A stretch of 64,000 nucleotides of DNA from the NCBI RefSeq assembly GCF_020176955.2, contig NZ_JAIUCZ020000016.1, positions 96,315 to 160,314 of the forward strand, given 5' to 3'. Source of the DNA: Nocardia sp. alder85J. GTDB taxonomy: Bacteria; Actinomycetota; Actinomycetes; Mycobacteriales; Mycobacteriaceae. The notes under the pieces are model-generated. The model was not told where the DNA came from. It ran no database searches and saw nothing but the letters and a program-made list of their open reading frames with translations. This document shows positions 50,659 to 59,718 of the stretch, piece after piece (position 1 is the first letter of the stretch; each line of letters opens with the position of its first letter). The position numbers and the translations under genes were made by a program.

Positions 50659-50698
50659 CCGGCACCCTGCTGCTCGCCGTCGCCCGACCGGCGCGTCC
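50641..50698 (+). repeat. 29-bp tandem duplication across a stop codon
   Basis: Units 50641-50669 and 50670-50698 share CTGCTCGCCGTCGCC and GACCGGC; the first copy has the stop TGA, the second reads CGA. Confidence 0.75.
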
Positions 50699-50743
50699 CT
50701 GATCACAGCCCCCTCGGACCGGGGACGCCCGGTGTCTGCGGCG

Positions 50744-52705
50744 CTAGAAGGGCAGGACGGTCAGCGACACCGTGCTGCCCGGTTCCACCCGCGCACCCGC
50801 TCCCGGCGACTGGATGCGGACCGTGCCGCGGTCGTTGCTGAAGATCTGGCTCACGTTCACCTGCAACCCGGCCGCCTCCAGCATCGCGCGGGCGGTGGTC
50901 ACGCTGCGGCCGCCGACATCCGGCACCTTCACCGCGTTGGAGACGAACAGCGTGACCGAATCGCCGGACAGCAGGCTGGTGCCGCTGTCGGGATCGCTGC
51001 CGACCACGTCCCCGGCGTCGAAGTTGCGATCGAACTGCGACTGGATGCCCCGCACGCTCAGTCCGACGTCGGACAGCGCCCGGGTGGCCTCGTCCTGCGA
51101 CTTGCCGCGCAGATCCGGCACCTTCGCCGGCGTGGAGCCCTTGCTGCGATAGATGTTGACCGTCGCGCCGCTGGGCAGCACCGTGCCCGGGGCCGGATCG
51201 AGTTCGGTCACCGTGCCCTTGGCCGCGGTGCTCGGGCGCTCACCGCCGTCGACCGGGACCAGCCCGGCGTCGCGGATGGCCTGGTTCACGGACTTGGTGT
51301 CCTGCCCGACCTGGAAGTCCGGCACCTTCGGCTGACCGCTGGACACCAGCACCGCCACGGTGGACCCCTTGACCACCCGGGTGCCCGCGGGCGGGTCGGT
51401 GCCGACCACCCCGCCGACCGGGATCACGTCGGAGGCCTTGTTGCGGACCGTGGTGGCGAATCCGGCGTTCTGGAGCGTGCCGGTGGCGCGGTCGGCGTTC
51501 AGACCGGCGATCGGCGGCACCGCCGCATACCGTTCCACGCCCAGCCACCAGCCGCCGCCACCGAGAACCAGCGCCAGCACGACCACCACCGCCGACCAGA
51601 TCAGCACCCGGCGCCGCGAGCGCACCCGTTCGGCCACGTACGGTTTGTGCGGCGGCGGGGCCGCGTACCCGTTGCCGCCGCCGTAGCGGTCGTCCGGGTA
51701 GTGGGCGGCCCGGGTCTGCGGCTGTGCGGCGGTCAGCACCCGGGTGTTGCGCCCGCCCGCCTCGACGGGTGGCATCCGGGTGGTGACGTCGGTGTGGACC
51801 GGCTGCGGCACGGGCTGGATGCGGTAGCGGGCGGACTGGTGCTCGGCGGATTCGCGCGGCGCGGGCACCCGGTAGCCGGGCAGCCGCAGTTCGGTGGAGA
51901 TGCGCCGCAGTTCGGCGGCCATCTCGGCGGCATCGGTGAAACGGTGTGCGGGTTCCCGGGCGGTGGCGCGGGCGACCAGCGCGTCGAATTCCGGTGGCAC
52001 GCCCGCGATGAACCGGCTCGGGCTCGGCACATCCTTCTCGACCCGCTGATAGGCGATCGACAGCGAGGTGTCGCCGGTGAACGGGGTGCGTCCGGTCAGC
52101 AGTTCGAAGATCAGGATGCCGAAGGAGTAGACGTCGCTGCGGGCATCGGATTTGCCGTCGGTGACCTGTTCCGGCGCGAGATAGGCGGCGGTGCCGAGAA
52201 TGACGCTCGCCGAGGTCATATTCGAGGCGGCGACCGCCCGGACCAGGCCGAAATCCGCGATCTTCACATCACCGGCGTCGGAGACGAGCACATTCTCCGG
52301 TTTGATGTCGCGGTGCACCAGCCCGGCGTGATGCGCCACGCCGATCGCCTCCAGTACCGGTTCGGCGACCGCGCGCACCGCGTGCGGCGGCATCGGGCCG
52401 CGTTCACGCAACAACTCGCGCAGGGTGCCGCCCTCCACCAATTCCATGATCAGGAAGGGATGTTCGCCGTCGATGCCCTGGTCGTAGACGGCGACGAGGG
52501 AGGGGTGCTTCAATTTCGCGACCGCGCGGGCCTCGAATTCGAACCGGGTCAGGAACTGTGGATCACCGGCGAATTTCGGGTCCATCACCTTGATCGCGAC
52601 CGGCCGGTCCAATCGGGTGTCCATCCCCCGGAACACCATCGACATGCCCCCGCGTGCGATCGGCGCGTCGATGCGATAACGCTCGTCCAGCAGTTGGCCG
52701 ATCAA
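50744..52705 (-). CDS. pknL: Serine/threonine protein kinase with four PASTA domains (PknL-like)
   Basis: 653 aa. Kinase domain about 1-270 with ARGGMSMVF, VAIKVM, HRDIKPENVL, ADFGL and GTAAYLAPEQ. A Pro/Arg-rich juxtamembrane part precedes one helix (LIWSAVVVVLALVLGGGGWW); then four PASTA repeats outside the cell that would sense peptidoglycan or lipid II. By place it matches PknL (Rv2176), which, as I recall, lacks PASTA repeats, so this is a PknB-like architecture at the PknL locus. TTG start with GAGGG 8 nt upstream. Next to a Rv2175c-like gene, PknL's reported substrate. Confidence 0.88.
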   Translation of the reverse strand: MIGQLLDERYRIDAPIARGGMSMVFRGMDTRLDRPVAIKVMDPKFAGDPQFLTRFEFEARAVAKLKHPSLVAVYDQGIDGEHPFLIMELVEGGTLRELLRERGPMPPHAVRAVAEPVLEAIGVAHHAGLVHRDIKPENVLVSDAGDVKIADFGLVRAVAASNMTSASVILGTAAYLAPEQVTDGKSDARSDVYSFGILIFELLTGRTPFTGDTSLSIAYQRVEKDVPSPSRFIAGVPPEFDALVARATAREPAHRFTDAAEMAAELRRISTELRLPGYRVPAPRESAEHQSARYRIQPVPQPVHTDVTTRMPPVEAGGRNTRVLTAAQPQTRAAHYPDDRYGGGNGYAAPPPHKPYVAERVRSRRRVLIWSAVVVVLALVLGGGGWWLGVERYAAVPPIAGLNADRATGTLQNAGFATTVRNKASDVIPVGGVVGTDPPAGTRVVKGSTVAVLVSSGQPKVPDFQVGQDTKSVNQAIRDAGLVPVDGGERPSTAAKGTVTELDPAPGTVLPSGATVNIYRSKGSTPAKVPDLRGKSQDEATRALSDVGLSVRGIQSQFDRNFDAGDVVGSDPDSGTSLLSGDSVTLFVSNAVKVPDVGGRSVTTARAMLEAAGLQVNVSQIFSNDRGTVRIQSPGAGARVEPGSTVSLTVLPF

Positions 52706-52827
52706 CTCTGGTGCCCTCGACTTTCAACAGCGGTCTCGCTCGTGCGACAGCCGTCCAGGTGACGGCTCACCCGATCGTAATAGTCGAATCCGCCCGGGGC
52801 TCTCACGACGTGACTTCGGACACGGAC

Positions 52828-52833
52828 TACGGT
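52828..52833 (+). promoter_or_regulatory. -10 box of leaderless promoter
   Basis: TACGGT, seven bases before the GTG at 52841. Confidence 0.5.
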
Positions 52834-52840
52834 TGTTGCC

Positions 52841-53209
52841 GTGAGTGCATTTCCATGCAGCGATGACGTCATCCCGGAGTCGGCGGGCCTGCTCCCACTG
52901 CCGGATGTGGCCGATCAGCTGGGTCTGGTGGTGACCCGAGTGCATCAGATGTTGCGCGATCATGAGCTCATCGCGGTGCGCCGGGGCGGGGTTGCCGGGA
53001 TTCCGAAGGATTTCTTCGATTCCACCGGCGCGGTCGCCAAGCACGTGACCGGGCTCATCACCGTCATGCGCGACGCCAAATACACCGACGAGGAAATCCT
53101 CGAATGGATCTACGCCGACGACGAGACGCTGCCCGGCCGTCCCATCGACGCCCTCCACGGCCCGCTCGCCCGCGAGGTGTTGCGCCGCGCCGCCGCCGAA
53201 CCGTTCTGA
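52841..53209 (+). CDS. Rv2175c-like DNA-binding protein
   Basis: 122 aa. Helix-turn-helix LPLPDVADQLGLVVTRVHQMLRDHELIAVRRGGVAGIPKDFF followed by a helical C-terminal part (VAKHVTGLITVMRDAKYTDEEILEWIYADDETL). Rv2175c binds DNA and is phosphorylated by PknL; the divergent kinase here makes the same pairing likely. GTG start, leaderless. Confidence 0.85.
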   Translation: MSAFPCSDDVIPESAGLLPLPDVADQLGLVVTRVHQMLRDHELIAVRRGGVAGIPKDFFDSTGAVAKHVTGLITVMRDAKYTDEEILEWIYADDETLPGRPIDALHGPLAREVLRRAAAEPF

Positions 53210-53283
53210 GCCGGAGCCCGCGCCAGACGCCTTGACAGGGCGCGGGCGTGTCGGCTCGGCCCGGCCGTGGTTCGCCGGATACC

Positions 53284-54036
53284 TCAGGGCACCTCGGTGA
53301 TCCCGACGGTGGGCAGGAACCAGCAGGTGTTGGCGCCGTTGCGCACCGAGCCGAAGACGGCGGCGAGCACCGTGCCGGATCCGGTGTCGACCGGTACCGC
53401 GCGGACGCCGCCGATCGGTAGCGCATGCCCGAACACCCCCTGCACCACCTGCTCGGCCAGCGGCCGCAGCGCCGGGGGCACCTGCGGCGGGATCATCGTG
53501 CCCAGCACGTCCGACAGGGTGCCCATGGTGGCCGCGCCGGCCCGGTGCGTGGTGGCGTTCCACCAGATCACCCGCATGCCGGAGGTGTTGGTGCTGTCCG
53601 GGCTCACCCCGTAGGGCACGAAGGCGAACATGGTCTGCCCCGACTTCACCGCCGCCGGATCGAGTCCCGGCAGGGTGACCGAGGTCTTCGGCCACGGCCC
53701 CGGCACCGCGCCCGCGTAGGCCGGGACCAGGCCGAGCGTGCTGCCGTCGTCGCAGAACGGGGCCGCCGACGGATACAGGAACGGCCGCACCCCGAGGGCT
53801 TGCAGCCCGTCCGCTGCACCACCGTCGAGCCCGCCCGCCGCCGTCGCTGCCGCTGATCCGGGATCGGCGGGAACCTCGGCATCCTGCGCTGCGGCGCTGG
53901 TCGCGGTGCCGGTCAGGAGGCCGAGCAGCACGGCGAGGGCGGCGGCCGGCGCGGCCGGCCGCGCGCGGTGGGCACGCGCCGGCCCTCCGTTGCGCAGTCG
54001 CAGTGGTGAGCGGGGGACACGGAACGACAGGGACAT
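53284..54036 (-). CDS. Secreted protein of unknown function
   Basis: 250 aa. Arg-rich n-region and long hydrophobic core (AAALAVLLGLLTGTATSAAAQDAE) form a signal peptide. The mature protein has no recognised domain: SGQTMFAFVPYGVSPDSTNTSGMRVIWWNATTHRAG, four Cys at most. GAGGAG lies near the ATG. Probably a mycolata-specific envelope or extracellular protein. Confidence 0.7.
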   Translation of the reverse strand: MSLSFRVPRSPLRLRNGGPARAHRARPAAPAAALAVLLGLLTGTATSAAAQDAEVPADPGSAAATAAGGLDGGAADGLQALGVRPFLYPSAAPFCDDGSTLGLVPAYAGAVPGPWPKTSVTLPGLDPAAVKSGQTMFAFVPYGVSPDSTNTSGMRVIWWNATTHRAGAATMGTLSDVLGTMIPPQVPPALRPLAEQVVQGVFGHALPIGGVRAVPVDTGSGTVLAAVFGSVRNGANTCWFLPTVGITEVP

Positions 54037-54136
54037 CCGCGGGCTCCTCGGCGTCGGGTCCTCGACACGAACGGGTCGAGGCCGACGGTACTGCCGGGCA
54101 GCTATCTTCTGGCTGATTAGGCGGGTGAAACGCCGA

Positions 54137-55147
54137 TCAGGCGCCGACCGGGGCGGCGGTCACGGTGTAGCCCAGGTTGGCCAGCACCTCGCCGGTGGCC
54201 TTGGCGAAGTTCAGGGTGATGAAGTGCAGGCAGGGCGCACCCTCGGCGATCAGCCGCTGTCCGAGCTCGGTGGCGATCTCGATGCCGACCTCGCGCACCG
54301 CGGCCCGGTTCGCCTCCGGATCGTTGCCCGCCGCCCGCTCCAGCCGCTGCACCAGCACGGGGGGCAGCGGGCGGCCGGACAGCTCCTCGGCCCGCTGCAC
54401 GGTACGCAGCGAGGTGATCGGCATCAGCTCCGGAATGATCGGCTTGGCGCCCTCGACCGGATCAGCGGCGGCCACCCGATCACGCAGCCGCAGATAGTCG
54501 TCCGCGTCGAAGAACATCTGGGTGATCGAATATTCCGCGCCCGCACGCAGTTTCGCGACCAGGTGCCGGGTGTCGTGGTCCAGGTCCGGCGACCGGTGAT
54601 GACCGCGCGGGAACGACGCCACGCCCACATGGAAGTTGCCGAGCCCGCGGACCAGCCGCACCAATTCCTCGGCGTACTCCACACCCTCGGGATGCTTGTG
54701 CCACTCGCCGAGCGGATCGCCGGGCGGGTCGCCGCGCAGCACCAGCAGATTGTGGATGCCGGCATCGGCGTAGGCGCCGACGATCGACCGCAGTTCGGCG
54801 ACGCTGTGCTCCACGGCGGTCAGATGAGCCACGGTCAGCAGCGTGGTCTCCTGCGCCAGCTGCCCGGTGATCCGGACCGTCCGATCGCGGGTGGAACCGC
54901 CGGCCCCGTAGGTCATCGACACGAACGCCGGATGCATGCGCTCGAACTCGCGCGCCGCGCGCCACAGCCGTTCCTCGCCCGCGGCATCGCGCGGCGGATT
55001 GAATTCGACCGAGAAGGGAACGGCTCCGTCGCGTCGCGGCCCCAGCTGCCCCACCACGGACCGGGTTCCGGTGGCCGCCGCCCGGGAATGCCGGCCGGTG
55101 ACCGGGGGGCTGACACGGCCGCGCGCCCGTACGTTGTCGACACTCAC
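54137..55147 (-). CDS. metF: Methylenetetrahydrofolate reductase
   Basis: 336 aa. Reduces 5,10-methylene- to 5-methyl-tetrahydrofolate for methionine synthesis. PFSVEFNPPRD, FVSMTYGAGGSTRDRT, HLTAVEHS, LLVLRGDPPGDP and EYSITQMFFD are the conserved blocks. About 40 N-terminal residues precede the barrel. The GTG at 55147 has a -10 box 6 bases upstream and no ribosome site. Locus matches Rv2172c, a divergent MetF. Confidence 0.9.
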   Translation of the reverse strand: MSVDNVRARGRVSPPVTGRHSRAAATGTRSVVGQLGPRRDGAVPFSVEFNPPRDAAGEERLWRAAREFERMHPAFVSMTYGAGGSTRDRTVRITGQLAQETTLLTVAHLTAVEHSVAELRSIVGAYADAGIHNLLVLRGDPPGDPLGEWHKHPEGVEYAEELVRLVRGLGNFHVGVASFPRGHHRSPDLDHDTRHLVAKLRAGAEYSITQMFFDADDYLRLRDRVAAADPVEGAKPIIPELMPITSLRTVQRAEELSGRPLPPVLVQRLERAAGNDPEANRAAVREVGIEIATELGQRLIAEGAPCLHFITLNFAKATGEVLANLGYTVTAAPVGA

Positions 55148-55153
55148 CGGTCC

Positions 55154-55159
55154 AGTGTA
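55154..55159 (-). promoter_or_regulatory. -10 box of leaderless metF promoter
   Basis: TACACT on the minus strand, six bases before the GTG at 55147. Confidence 0.55.
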
Positions 55160-55251
55160 GTGGGAACGCCCCGCTCCGGCCCGCGCGCCGAACCGAGGCG
55201 GTCCGTCGCGACCTGGGTCGACACCGGGACGAAGCGGGCGTGGCGAGTCGG

Positions 55252-55257
55252 TAGAGT
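55252..55257 (+). promoter_or_regulatory. -10 box upstream of idsA2
   Basis: TAGAGT in the context GGTAGAGT, the same octamer as before plsC; would give a leader of about 80 nt. Confidence 0.35.
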
Positions 55258-55342
55258 TCCACTCGGAGGCGCCCCCGCGCCCGAACCACATGTCGCAGCA
55301 CGGATCCGCGCCGGCATGTCGAGGACAGTCTGGGAGGTTCTG

Positions 55343-56455
55343 TTGTCCGCTGGTCCGAGTGCCCCGCCCCGTCCGGCGCCGACCGACCGGGCGGCCGTGG
55401 TCGCCGCCGTCGAGCGCGCGCTGACCGGCTTCTTCGCCGACCGGCGCGGCGCGGTCGCCGAGATGGGCCCGATCGTGGTCGCGGCCGCGGCGGCCCTGCA
55501 GGATTTCGTGCTGCGCGGCGGCAAACGGACCCGCCCGGCGTTCGCCTGGACCGGCTGGCTGGGCGCCGGCGGCGATCCGGACGGCCCGGCCGCCCCGGCG
55601 GTGCTGACCGCCTGTGCCGCGCTGGAACTGGTGCAGGCGTGCGCCCTCGTCCATGACGACATCATCGACTCCTCCCGCACCCGTCGTGGTTTCCCGACCG
55701 TGCACGTGGATTTCGAACAGCGCCACCGCGATCGGGAATGGGCCGGTGACGCCGGGCATTTCGGGATCAGCGTGGGCATCCTGGTCGGCGACCTGGCCCT
55801 GGCCTGGGCCGACGACATGATCGCGGCCGCGGGCCTGGATCCGGCGGCGTTCGCGCGGTTCGGCCGGGTCTGGGCGGCCATGCGCACCGAGGTGCTCGGC
55901 GGCCAGTTGCTCGACATCCACGGCGAGGCCGGCGGCGACGAATCGGTCGAGGCGGCGCTGCGGATCAACCGCTACAAGACCGCCGCCTACACCATCGAAC
56001 GTCCGCTGCACCTGGGCGCCGCGCTCGCCGACGCCGACGCCGCGCTGATCACCGCCTACCGCGAGTTCGGCACCGATATCGGCATCGCCTTCCAGCTGCG
56101 CGACGATCTGCTCGGCGTGTTCGGCGATCCGGCGGTGACCGGAAAGCCCTCCGGCGACGATCTGCGGGAGGGCAAGCGCACGGTGCTGATCGCGGAGGCG
56201 CTGCGCCGGGCCGACCGCGCCGACGCGGCCGCCGCCACCCTGTTGCGCGACAGCCTCGGCGCCGATCTGTCCCCGGACGAGGTGACCCGGCTGCGCGCGG
56301 TCATCGCGGGCCTGGGTGCCGTCGACGCCGTCGAGCAGCGTATCGCCACCCTCACCGAACGCGGCCTGGCGGCGCTCGACGGCAGCGCCACCGCCCCCGC
56401 CGCCAAGGAACAGCTGCGGGCCATGGCGCTGGCCGCCACCGAGCGCGTCGCATGA
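55343..56455 (+). CDS. idsA2: Polyprenyl/geranylgeranyl diphosphate synthase
   Basis: 370 aa trans-isoprenyl diphosphate synthase. First Asp-rich motif DDIID in LVHDDIIDSSRTRRG, second in FQLRDDLLGVFGD, plus GGKRTRP. Product probably C20 GGPP, since crtI and crtB follow. TTG 55343 is preferred (TGGGAGG 5 nt upstream); ATG 55316 in frame is the alternative. The stop overlaps the crtI ATG (ATGA). Confidence 0.9.
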   Translation: MSAGPSAPPRPAPTDRAAVVAAVERALTGFFADRRGAVAEMGPIVVAAAAALQDFVLRGGKRTRPAFAWTGWLGAGGDPDGPAAPAVLTACAALELVQACALVHDDIIDSSRTRRGFPTVHVDFEQRHRDREWAGDAGHFGISVGILVGDLALAWADDMIAAAGLDPAAFARFGRVWAAMRTEVLGGQLLDIHGEAGGDESVEAALRINRYKTAAYTIERPLHLGAALADADAALITAYREFGTDIGIAFQLRDDLLGVFGDPAVTGKPSGDDLREGKRTVLIAEALRRADRADAAAATLLRDSLGADLSPDEVTRLRAVIAGLGAVDAVEQRIATLTERGLAALDGSATAPAAKEQLRAMALAATERVA

Positions 56456-57987
56456 CCGGCGGCCGCGGCGCCGGGCCGCGGACCGTGGCCGGGCCGACCG
56501 ATCGGGTGGTGGTGATCGGGGCGGGGCTCGCCGGACTGTCCGCGGCGCTGTACCTGACCGGCGCCGGCCGCACGGTCACGCTGCTGGAACGCGCCGACCA
56601 CCCCGGCGGCCGGGTCGGCGTGTATCGCGGCCCGGACTACGAAATCGATTCCGGTGCAACGATTCTCACCCTGCCGGAGCTGATCGACGACGCGCTGGCC
56701 GCGGTCGGCGCGCAGGCCGCGGCGCTGGGACTGCGCATCCGCTCGCTGGCCCCGGCCTATCGGGCGCGTTTCGCCGACGCCTCGACCATCGACGTGTACT
56801 CGGACGCGGAGGCGATGGCCGCCGAGGTCACCCGCGCCTGCGGGCCCGCCGCCGCGGCCCGGTACCGGCGGCTGCGGGACTGGCTGGCGGCGATCTACGA
56901 CGCCGCCTACGGCGAGTTCATGGACACCAACTTCGACTCGCCACTGGATCTGGTCCGGATCCCGGCCAAGCGCGCGGCCCTGCTGCGGCTGACCCGGCTG
57001 GGCGGCTTCGGCCGGCTGGGGCCGCGGGTGGACCGGATACTGCGGGACGAGCGGCTGGCCCGGCTGTTCACCTTCCAGGCCCTGTACGCCGGGGCCACGC
57101 CCGCCCGGGCGCTCGGCGTCTACGGCGCCATCCCGCACATGGACACCTCGCTGGGGGTGTACTTCCCCGACGGCGGGATGCGGGCGGTGCCGGCCGCGCT
57201 GGCCGCCGCCTTCACCGCCGCCGGTGGCCGGCTGGAACTGGGTGCCGAGGTCACCGGTCTCGACTACGCCGCCGGGCGGGCCGAGCGGGTGCGCCTCGCC
57301 GACGGCCGCCGCCTGGACTGCGACGCCGTGGTGCTCACCGCCGATCTGGGCAGCCTGGACCGGTTCGGGCCGGCCCCGCGCCGGGTGCGGGCCTCGCCCT
57401 CGGCGGTGGTCGCGCACGGCACGGTGCCCGCCGCGGTGGCGGCGCGCTGGCCGGTGCAGGCGCATCACACCATCGACTTCGGGCGGGCCTGGGCCGGGAC
57501 CTTCGCCGAGATCGCCGCGGCGCCGGGCCGGGGCCGGGTGATGAGCGACCCCTCCCTGCTGCTGACCCGGCCCGCGCTCACCGATCCGGGGATGTTCGTC
57601 GACCGCCCGGACGGCCGCCACGAGCCGCTGTCGCTGCTGGCGCCGTGCCCGAATCTGGACGCCGCCCCGCTGGACTGGGACCGGATCGGGCGGGCGTACC
57701 TGGACGAGTTGCTGGCGGTGCTGGAGGCCCGCGGATATCGCGGCATCGCGGCCCATTTCACTGTCGACCAGCTCGATACCCCGGCCGGTTGGCGGGCGCG
57801 GGGGATGCTCGCGGGCACCCCGTTCTCGGCGGCGCACCTGTTCCGGCAGACCGGCCCGTTCCGCACCCGGAACCTACCGCGCACCGCCGCGAACGTGGTG
57901 CTGGCCGGTTGCGGAACCACCCCGGGGGTGGGGGTGCCGACCGCGCTGCTGTCCGGGAAACTGGCCGCCGAGCGGGTCACGGGCTGA
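56452..57987 (+). CDS. crtI: Phytoene desaturase-type carotenoid dehydrogenase
   Basis: 511 aa. N-terminal FAD dinucleotide motif VVVIGAGLAGLSAALYLTGAGRTVTLLE plus HPGGRVG; C-terminal AGCGTTPGVGVPTALLSGKLAAE closes the FAD site, as in CrtI/CrtN proteins. Introduces double bonds into phytoene. Translationally coupled to the GGPP synthase gene. Exact desaturation number cannot be told. Confidence 0.85.
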   Translation: MTGGRGAGPRTVAGPTDRVVVIGAGLAGLSAALYLTGAGRTVTLLERADHPGGRVGVYRGPDYEIDSGATILTLPELIDDALAAVGAQAAALGLRIRSLAPAYRARFADASTIDVYSDAEAMAAEVTRACGPAAAARYRRLRDWLAAIYDAAYGEFMDTNFDSPLDLVRIPAKRAALLRLTRLGGFGRLGPRVDRILRDERLARLFTFQALYAGATPARALGVYGAIPHMDTSLGVYFPDGGMRAVPAALAAAFTAAGGRLELGAEVTGLDYAAGRAERVRLADGRRLDCDAVVLTADLGSLDRFGPAPRRVRASPSAVVAHGTVPAAVAARWPVQAHHTIDFGRAWAGTFAEIAAAPGRGRVMSDPSLLLTRPALTDPGMFVDRPDGRHEPLSLLAPCPNLDAAPLDWDRIGRAYLDELLAVLEARGYRGIAAHFTVDQLDTPAGWRARGMLAGTPFSAAHLFRQTGPFRTRNLPRTAANVVLAGCGTTPGVGVPTALLSGKLAAERVTG

Positions 57988-58116
57988 ACTGTGACCCATG
58001 CCTGGGCGGGATCCGGGCGAACCGGCGCGCTAGTGTTGCCGACGTACCACTAAACTAGCGGCGACCTATCAAGCCGCGGTTCCGACCGCACCGACTTCCG
58101 GGGGGACCGACGAACT

Positions 58117-59718
58117 ATGCCGACCCCCGAGCCGGATACCGCCACCAGGCCTCGACCGGTGACCGCCCAGGTCACCGCGCGCACGCCGGTCCCGGTATCA
58201 GATACCCCCCGCAGGCGGATGCGTACCGCCGCCGACTTCTTCCGCAGTCCCGAGGGCCATGCGGCGCTGCTCGGTTTCTGGGGCTCGCTGATGATGACCT
58301 TCGGCGGCCTCGGCGCGGGCGCCGTCCGCCGCCGTGATCCGCTGCTGGAAGAGGCGCACCTGTCCTGGCTGCGTTTCGGCCACGGATACGCGCTGGCGAC
58401 CCTCGTGGTCTGGCTGGGCGTGCTGGCGATGATCCTGGCCTGGGTGCGGCTGGGCCGCATCACGCTGGGCTACGCCGGATACGAGAGCACGGTCAGCCTC
58501 ACCGAACTGCGCTGGATCGTCGGCATCTGGATCTTCCCGCTGCTGTTCTCCGTGCCGATGTTCAGCCAGGACGTCTACTCGTATCTGGCGCAGGGCGCGC
58601 TGCTGCGCGACGGTTTCGATCCGTACAAAGTGGGCCCGGTCGTCAATCCCGGTGTGCTGCTGGACAATGTGAGCCCGGTCTGGACCACCACGACCGCCCC
58701 GTACGGTCCGATCTTCCTGCTGCTCGGCCGGGCCATCACCATGGTCACCGGCAGCAACGTGGTCGCCGGCACCATCGCGATGCGGCTGGTGATGCTGCCC
58801 GGCCTGGCGCTGATGATGTGGGCCGTGCCGCACCTGACCAAACATCTGGGCGGCAAGCCGACGGTGGCGCTGTGGCTGGCGGTGCTCAACCCGCTGGTGC
58901 TGATCCATCTGATCGGCGGCGCGCACAACGAGATGCTGATGGTCGGCCTGATGGCCGCCGGTATCGCGCTGGTGCTGGAACATCACCACGCGGGCGGGAT
59001 CGTGGTGGTGGCCATCGGCGTCGCGATCAAGGCGACGGCGGGGGTCGCGCTGCCGTTCCTGGTGTGGATCTGGATGATCCACGAGCGCGAGAGACGCACG
59101 GCCGAGAACAAGGGCCCGCTACCGCACCCGATCTGGACCTTCGCCAAGATCGGCGGGCTGGGACTGTCGGTGTTCGCGGCGGTGTTCGTCGCGGCCTCCG
59201 CGGCCGCCGGGGTGGGCATCGGCTGGCTCACCGCGCTGTCCGGCTCGAAGAAGGTCATCAACTGGCTCTCGCTGCCCACCATCCTGGCGCACATGGTCAC
59301 CTGGGTGACGCCGCTGCGGCTGGACAATGTGCTGGTCTACACCCGGATGCTGTGCATGCTGGCGCTGGTGGTGACCCTGGCGTGGGCCTGGTGGCGGTTC
59401 AAGAACTCCGAACGGGAGGCCGTGCTCGGCATCCTGATCGCCTTCGTCGGCATCGTCATCCTCTCCCCGGCGGCGCTGCCGTGGTACTACTCGTGGCCGC
59501 TGGCCCTGGCCGCCGGTTTCGCGTTGTCCGCGCCGACGCTGATGCTGCTGGTCGGTCTGTGCACCTGGCTGATGCTGGTGTTCGAGCCGGGCGGACCCAA
59601 CGGGTTGTACAACTTCTGGCATGTGGCGGCGGCGACCTTCGTCGCGGTGCTCGCGGCGTTCTCGCTGCGGACGGTGGACCCCCTGCGATTGCGCGCCGAC
59701 ACCAAACCCCGGCCGTGA
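58117..59718 (+). CDS. mptA: Alpha-1,6-mannopyranosyltransferase (MptA-type, GT-C)
   Basis: 533 aa with about 13 membrane helices. Uses polyprenyl-phosphate-mannose to elongate the lipomannan backbone outside the membrane. The GT-C catalytic Asp is in SQDVYSYLAQG in the first large loop; TAPYGPIFLLLGRAI and PAALPWYYSWPLALAAG are family features. The locus (idsA2 side) matches Rv2174 MptA; MptB is the alternative name. A TAAACT box lies about 60 bp upstream. GTGA overlap with crtB ties an envelope gene to a pigment gene. Confidence 0.85.
   Translation: MPTPEPDTATRPRPVTAQVTARTPVPVSDTPRRRMRTAADFFRSPEGHAALLGFWGSLMMTFGGLGAGAVRRRDPLLEEAHLSWLRFGHGYALATLVVWLGVLAMILAWVRLGRITLGYAGYESTVSLTELRWIVGIWIFPLLFSVPMFSQDVYSYLAQGALLRDGFDPYKVGPVVNPGVLLDNVSPVWTTTTAPYGPIFLLLGRAITMVTGSNVVAGTIAMRLVMLPGLALMMWAVPHLTKHLGGKPTVALWLAVLNPLVLIHLIGGAHNEMLMVGLMAAGIALVLEHHHAGGIVVVAIGVAIKATAGVALPFLVWIWMIHERERRTAENKGPLPHPIWTFAKIGGLGLSVFAAVFVAASAAAGVGIGWLTALSGSKKVINWLSLPTILAHMVTWVTPLRLDNVLVYTRMLCMLALVVTLAWAWWRFKNSEREAVLGILIAFVGIVILSPAALPWYYSWPLALAAGFALSAPTLMLLVGLCTWLMLVFEPGGPNGLYNFWHVAAATFVAVLAAFSLRTVDPLRLRADTKPRP

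Noticed and set aside
53738..55342. Extending the prenyl synthase gene upstream to about 905 codons
   Set aside because: The extra part runs antisense through metF and has no domain; a ribosome site supports TTG 55343.
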